DNA of 64,000 bases, from NCBI RefSeq assembly GCF_020165985.1, contig NZ_JAIUKZ010000008.1, positions 124,001-188,000 of the forward strand, read 5' to 3'. Both the position numbers and the translations under genes were made by a program. The notes under the pieces were generated by a model. That model did no database searches and was not told the origin of the DNA. It saw only the letters and a program-made list of their open reading frames with translations. The DNA is from Bacillus sp. RAR_GA_16 (GTDB taxonomy: Bacteria; Bacillota; Bacilli; Bacillales; Guptibacillaceae). This document shows, one piece after another, positions 62,189 through 64,000 of this stretch (the stretch's first letter is position 1; each line of letters starts with the position of its first letter).

Positions 62189-63262
62189 ATGGAATTTAAA
62201 ATGCAGTATCTTTCCTTTTACTTAATCCAAGTGGAAGGTAGCGGCGAAAGTGAAGAACGACGCTATAAGCATTATCAAACACTAGATGCAGATAGCTATG
62301 AAGAAAGCTCTCTCAAAGACTTTCTCGATGGTGAATTAACGAAAATTATGAAACGAAAAGTGGATCGGCATGCTAAGTCTGAAGGTGCTCCAACAAAAAT
62401 TGGTCGGTTTATTGTTGAACCGGGTCATGAGCTCACATCCAATCCCAACTATAATTTATTTGATCGCACACGATTTGCAGAGTCAGCGGATGACTTTGAA
62501 ACATCCACTGACCAAATCGTACAAATGTACCTTGATACAAGTGCGATTAGAGGCGGGGTTTTAATCGTTGCTACGGCTAAACTAACGAAACTCTTTGATG
62601 ACCCATTTCTCTTTATCTTAAAGTGTGACTTTGAACCGAAAGTGGCTACGATTACGGATGAAGATACGCTCATTCAAAATGTAGAGATGGCGATTACAAC
62701 AAAAAGCATGAAATCCGTCCAATACCCCTACATGCCAGAAGAAGGCATGATCGACAGTGCCGAGATCAAAGTCCACCAGTCTTCTCACGCACGCTACTTC
62801 GAAGACTTCTTGAAATGGGTCGAATACGAAAAGTCGATGCCTGAAATCGTTAAGACGCAAACGATGGGTATGGTCCAGGAACATATCCAGGAAACGTATC
62901 AGGAAGAAAGTGAAGAACGAGAAGAGTTCGAACAGGCAATGGAGGAATGGTCTCAGAGTCCGAAGCGTGAGCTACAGGAGCGCTTCACAACCGAGCAGGT
63001 CGTTGAAGCGACCTCACAGATTGTCGAACACTCCCCTGACGTTGAGTGGAAGCTAAAGCTTGACCACGTATCCGTGAAAGCGATGCTGTCTGACTTTGGC
63101 GAATCGATTCATCTTGCGAAGGTGAACGGGAAGTACGTACTTGCAATCGAAGCCGATTCGATTACGTTTGAAAAAGGATTCTCGCCTGTCGAGTTTCATA
63201 AGCCTGATACGCTTCAGGAAGTGGTGGAACGAATTTATAAGAAGAATGAGAATGAGTCATAA
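62189..63262 (+). CDS. DUF3900 protein
   Basis: A 357-residue soluble, acidic protein of the DUF3900 family (Bacillaceae), possibly related in fold to nucleoid-associated NdpA-type proteins. Landmarks are MQYLSFYLIQVEGSGESEER, FIVEPGHELTSNPNYNLFDR and LFDDPFLFILKCDFEPKVAT, and a glutamate-rich helical part near 240-270 (EESEEREEFEQAMEEW). The 3' half (about 62720-63240) is visibly richer in G and C than the 5' half. AGGTGATAAA precedes ATG 62189. The function is unknown. Confidence 0.82.
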   Translation: MEFKMQYLSFYLIQVEGSGESEERRYKHYQTLDADSYEESSLKDFLDGELTKIMKRKVDRHAKSEGAPTKIGRFIVEPGHELTSNPNYNLFDRTRFAESADDFETSTDQIVQMYLDTSAIRGGVLIVATAKLTKLFDDPFLFILKCDFEPKVATITDEDTLIQNVEMAITTKSMKSVQYPYMPEEGMIDSAEIKVHQSSHARYFEDFLKWVEYEKSMPEIVKTQTMGMVQEHIQETYQEESEEREEFEQAMEEWSQSPKRELQERFTTEQVVEATSQIVEHSPDVEWKLKLDHVSVKAMLSDFGESIHLAKVNGKYVLAIEADSITFEKGFSPVEFHKPDTLQEVVERIYKKNENES

Positions 63263-63384
63263 TAGCAAAAATATAAAGGCTATTCGTTTCAATCCCATAT
63301 CGATAATAAGTCTAGCCCTTTTGTTTTATCCTCTCTCTAGCCGGGTAAAAACCACTATCATTAGAGTAAGGTGGTATGACATTT

Positions 63385-64000
63385 ATGAAACCCTTTGAAC
63401 AAGCGTTAAAACATCAAGTAGGATTAGGTACAGCACCACTCGGTAATATGTTTCGAGAAGTGCCAGAGGATGAAGCTCTGACAACGATACAAACAGCATG
63501 GGATCAAGGCATTCGTTATTTTGACACTGCCCCTTTTTATGGAGCAGGCTTGGCAGAGATGCGTCTTGGTAACGTGTTGTCAAAGTATAATCGTGATGAT
63601 TATGTATTGAGTACGAAAGTTGGCCGTTATGTAACGGATGACACAGAAGACAAGGAAGGCTTATTCCAATATGCTCGCAATAATAAAGTGATTACTGATT
63701 ACACGGAAGATGCAACGAAGAGGTCTATTGAACAAAGCCTTGAACGATTGAAAACTGATCGCTTAGACTTTGTTTTCGTTCACGACGTTTCACCAGATTT
63801 CCATGGAGATGAGTGGATTGGAAAGTTTGAAGAGGCGCGTATAGGAGCATTTCGAGTATTGACACAACTGCGAGAAGAAGGCGTTATCAAATCTTGGGGG
63901 CTTGGTGTCAATACAACAGAACCGATCGAGATAGCGATGGATCTCGAAGAATTCCGACCTGATGTATGCTTATCAGCTACACAATACACATTGCTTCAGC
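63385..64000 (+). CDS. Aldo/keto reductase, partial
   Basis: The first 205 residues are visible and the gene runs off the right edge. GLGTAPLGNMFREVPEDEAL, then the catalytic block GIRYFDTAPFYGAGLAEMRLG (Asp and Tyr), STKVGRY (Lys) and DFVFVHDV (His in HD), define an NADPH-dependent reductase of the D-threo-aldose/galactose 1-dehydrogenase-like branch. ATG 63385 is ten bases from AAGGTGG; ATG 63376 lies one base after it and is less likely. The substrate could be an aldose or a pyridoxal-like aldehyde. The weak repeat ATAGC/GCTAT in the preceding gap is not a convincing terminator. Confidence 0.88.
   Translation, partial: MKPFEQALKHQVGLGTAPLGNMFREVPEDEALTTIQTAWDQGIRYFDTAPFYGAGLAEMRLGNVLSKYNRDDYVLSTKVGRYVTDDTEDKEGLFQYARNNKVITDYTEDATKRSIEQSLERLKTDRLDFVFVHDVSPDFHGDEWIGKFEEARIGAFRVLTQLREEGVIKSWGLGVNTTEPIEIAMDLEEFRPDVCLSATQYTLLQ

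Noticed and set aside
1-64000. CRISPR array, tRNA, insertion sequence, prophage or defence island
   Set aside because: No spaced direct repeats, cloverleaf sequence, transposase or integrase was seen; gene content is backbone metabolism and sporulation.

Overview
The window comes from a low-GC, endospore-forming member of the Bacillaceae. The evidence is a B-type RNase P RNA, GpsB, YpsA, CotD, CwlJ, MrfA/MrfB, YppF-like and YpwA genes, Bacillus-style AAGGAGG ribosome binding sites, and SigA, SigE, SigK and CcpA (cre) motifs. The genus cannot be fixed from the sequence alone. No tRNA, CRISPR array, transposon or prophage was seen.

Bases 1-12300 hold a minus-strand acyl-CoA catabolic cluster: two acyl-CoA ligases, a carboxyltransferase, an acyl-CoA dehydrogenase of the ACAD10/11 type, two SDR dehydrogenases, a thiolase, a TetR regulator, a 3-hydroxyacyl-CoA dehydrogenase, an enoyl-CoA hydratase, a 4HBT thioesterase and, cut by the window edge, an ACAD10/11-type kinase (APH fold). 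Three matching palindromes around AACCGGTT mark three transcription units that the TetR protein probably controls. The kinase plus ACAD plus SDR plus ligase set resembles 4-hydroxyacid (levulinate-type) catabolism.

Bases 12300-29700 are mostly conserved Bacillus backbone: YpwA peptidase, YppF-like protein, YpsC methyltransferase, RNase P RNA, GpsB, YpsA, a repeat-bearing CotD-like coat protein, a DnaQ-type exonuclease with a cNMP/CBS/nucleotidyltransferase protein, the MrfA/MrfB DNA-repair pair, a nucleotidyltransferase, YyaL, and small membrane or cysteine-rich proteins.

Bases 29700-36000 carry a complete histidine utilisation locus in the unusual order hutU-I-G-P-H. A promoter with an overlapping cre site precedes hutP, and a HutP-type antiterminator (three NAG triplets plus a strong terminator) lies between hutP and hutH.

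Bases 36200-48700 hold class I fructose-bisphosphate aldolase, an orphan AraC-type response regulator, a pair of membrane-anchored paralogues, a MerR-like protein, a penicillin acylase with a cre site, branched-chain aminotransferase, an acetate transporter, a frameshifted histidine phosphatase, and the yjlC-ndh pair. Bases 48700-52900 are a sucrose PTS operon (hydrolase, EIIBC, LacI-type repressor) with two operators 52 bp apart plus a terminator and a cre site.

Bases 52900-64000 hold a PQQ-type sugar dehydrogenase lipoprotein, CwlJ, an ArsR-DUF2087 regulator with a 38-bp palindrome, a DAO-family oxidase, methylmalonyl-CoA epimerase, a 38-residue protein resembling the start of a class B PBP, a TRIC-type channel, a divergent MurE-like ligase, an acetamidase/formamidase, a DUF3900 protein and a truncated aldo/keto reductase. 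Start codons were chosen by ribosome binding site where the longest open frame was implausible.
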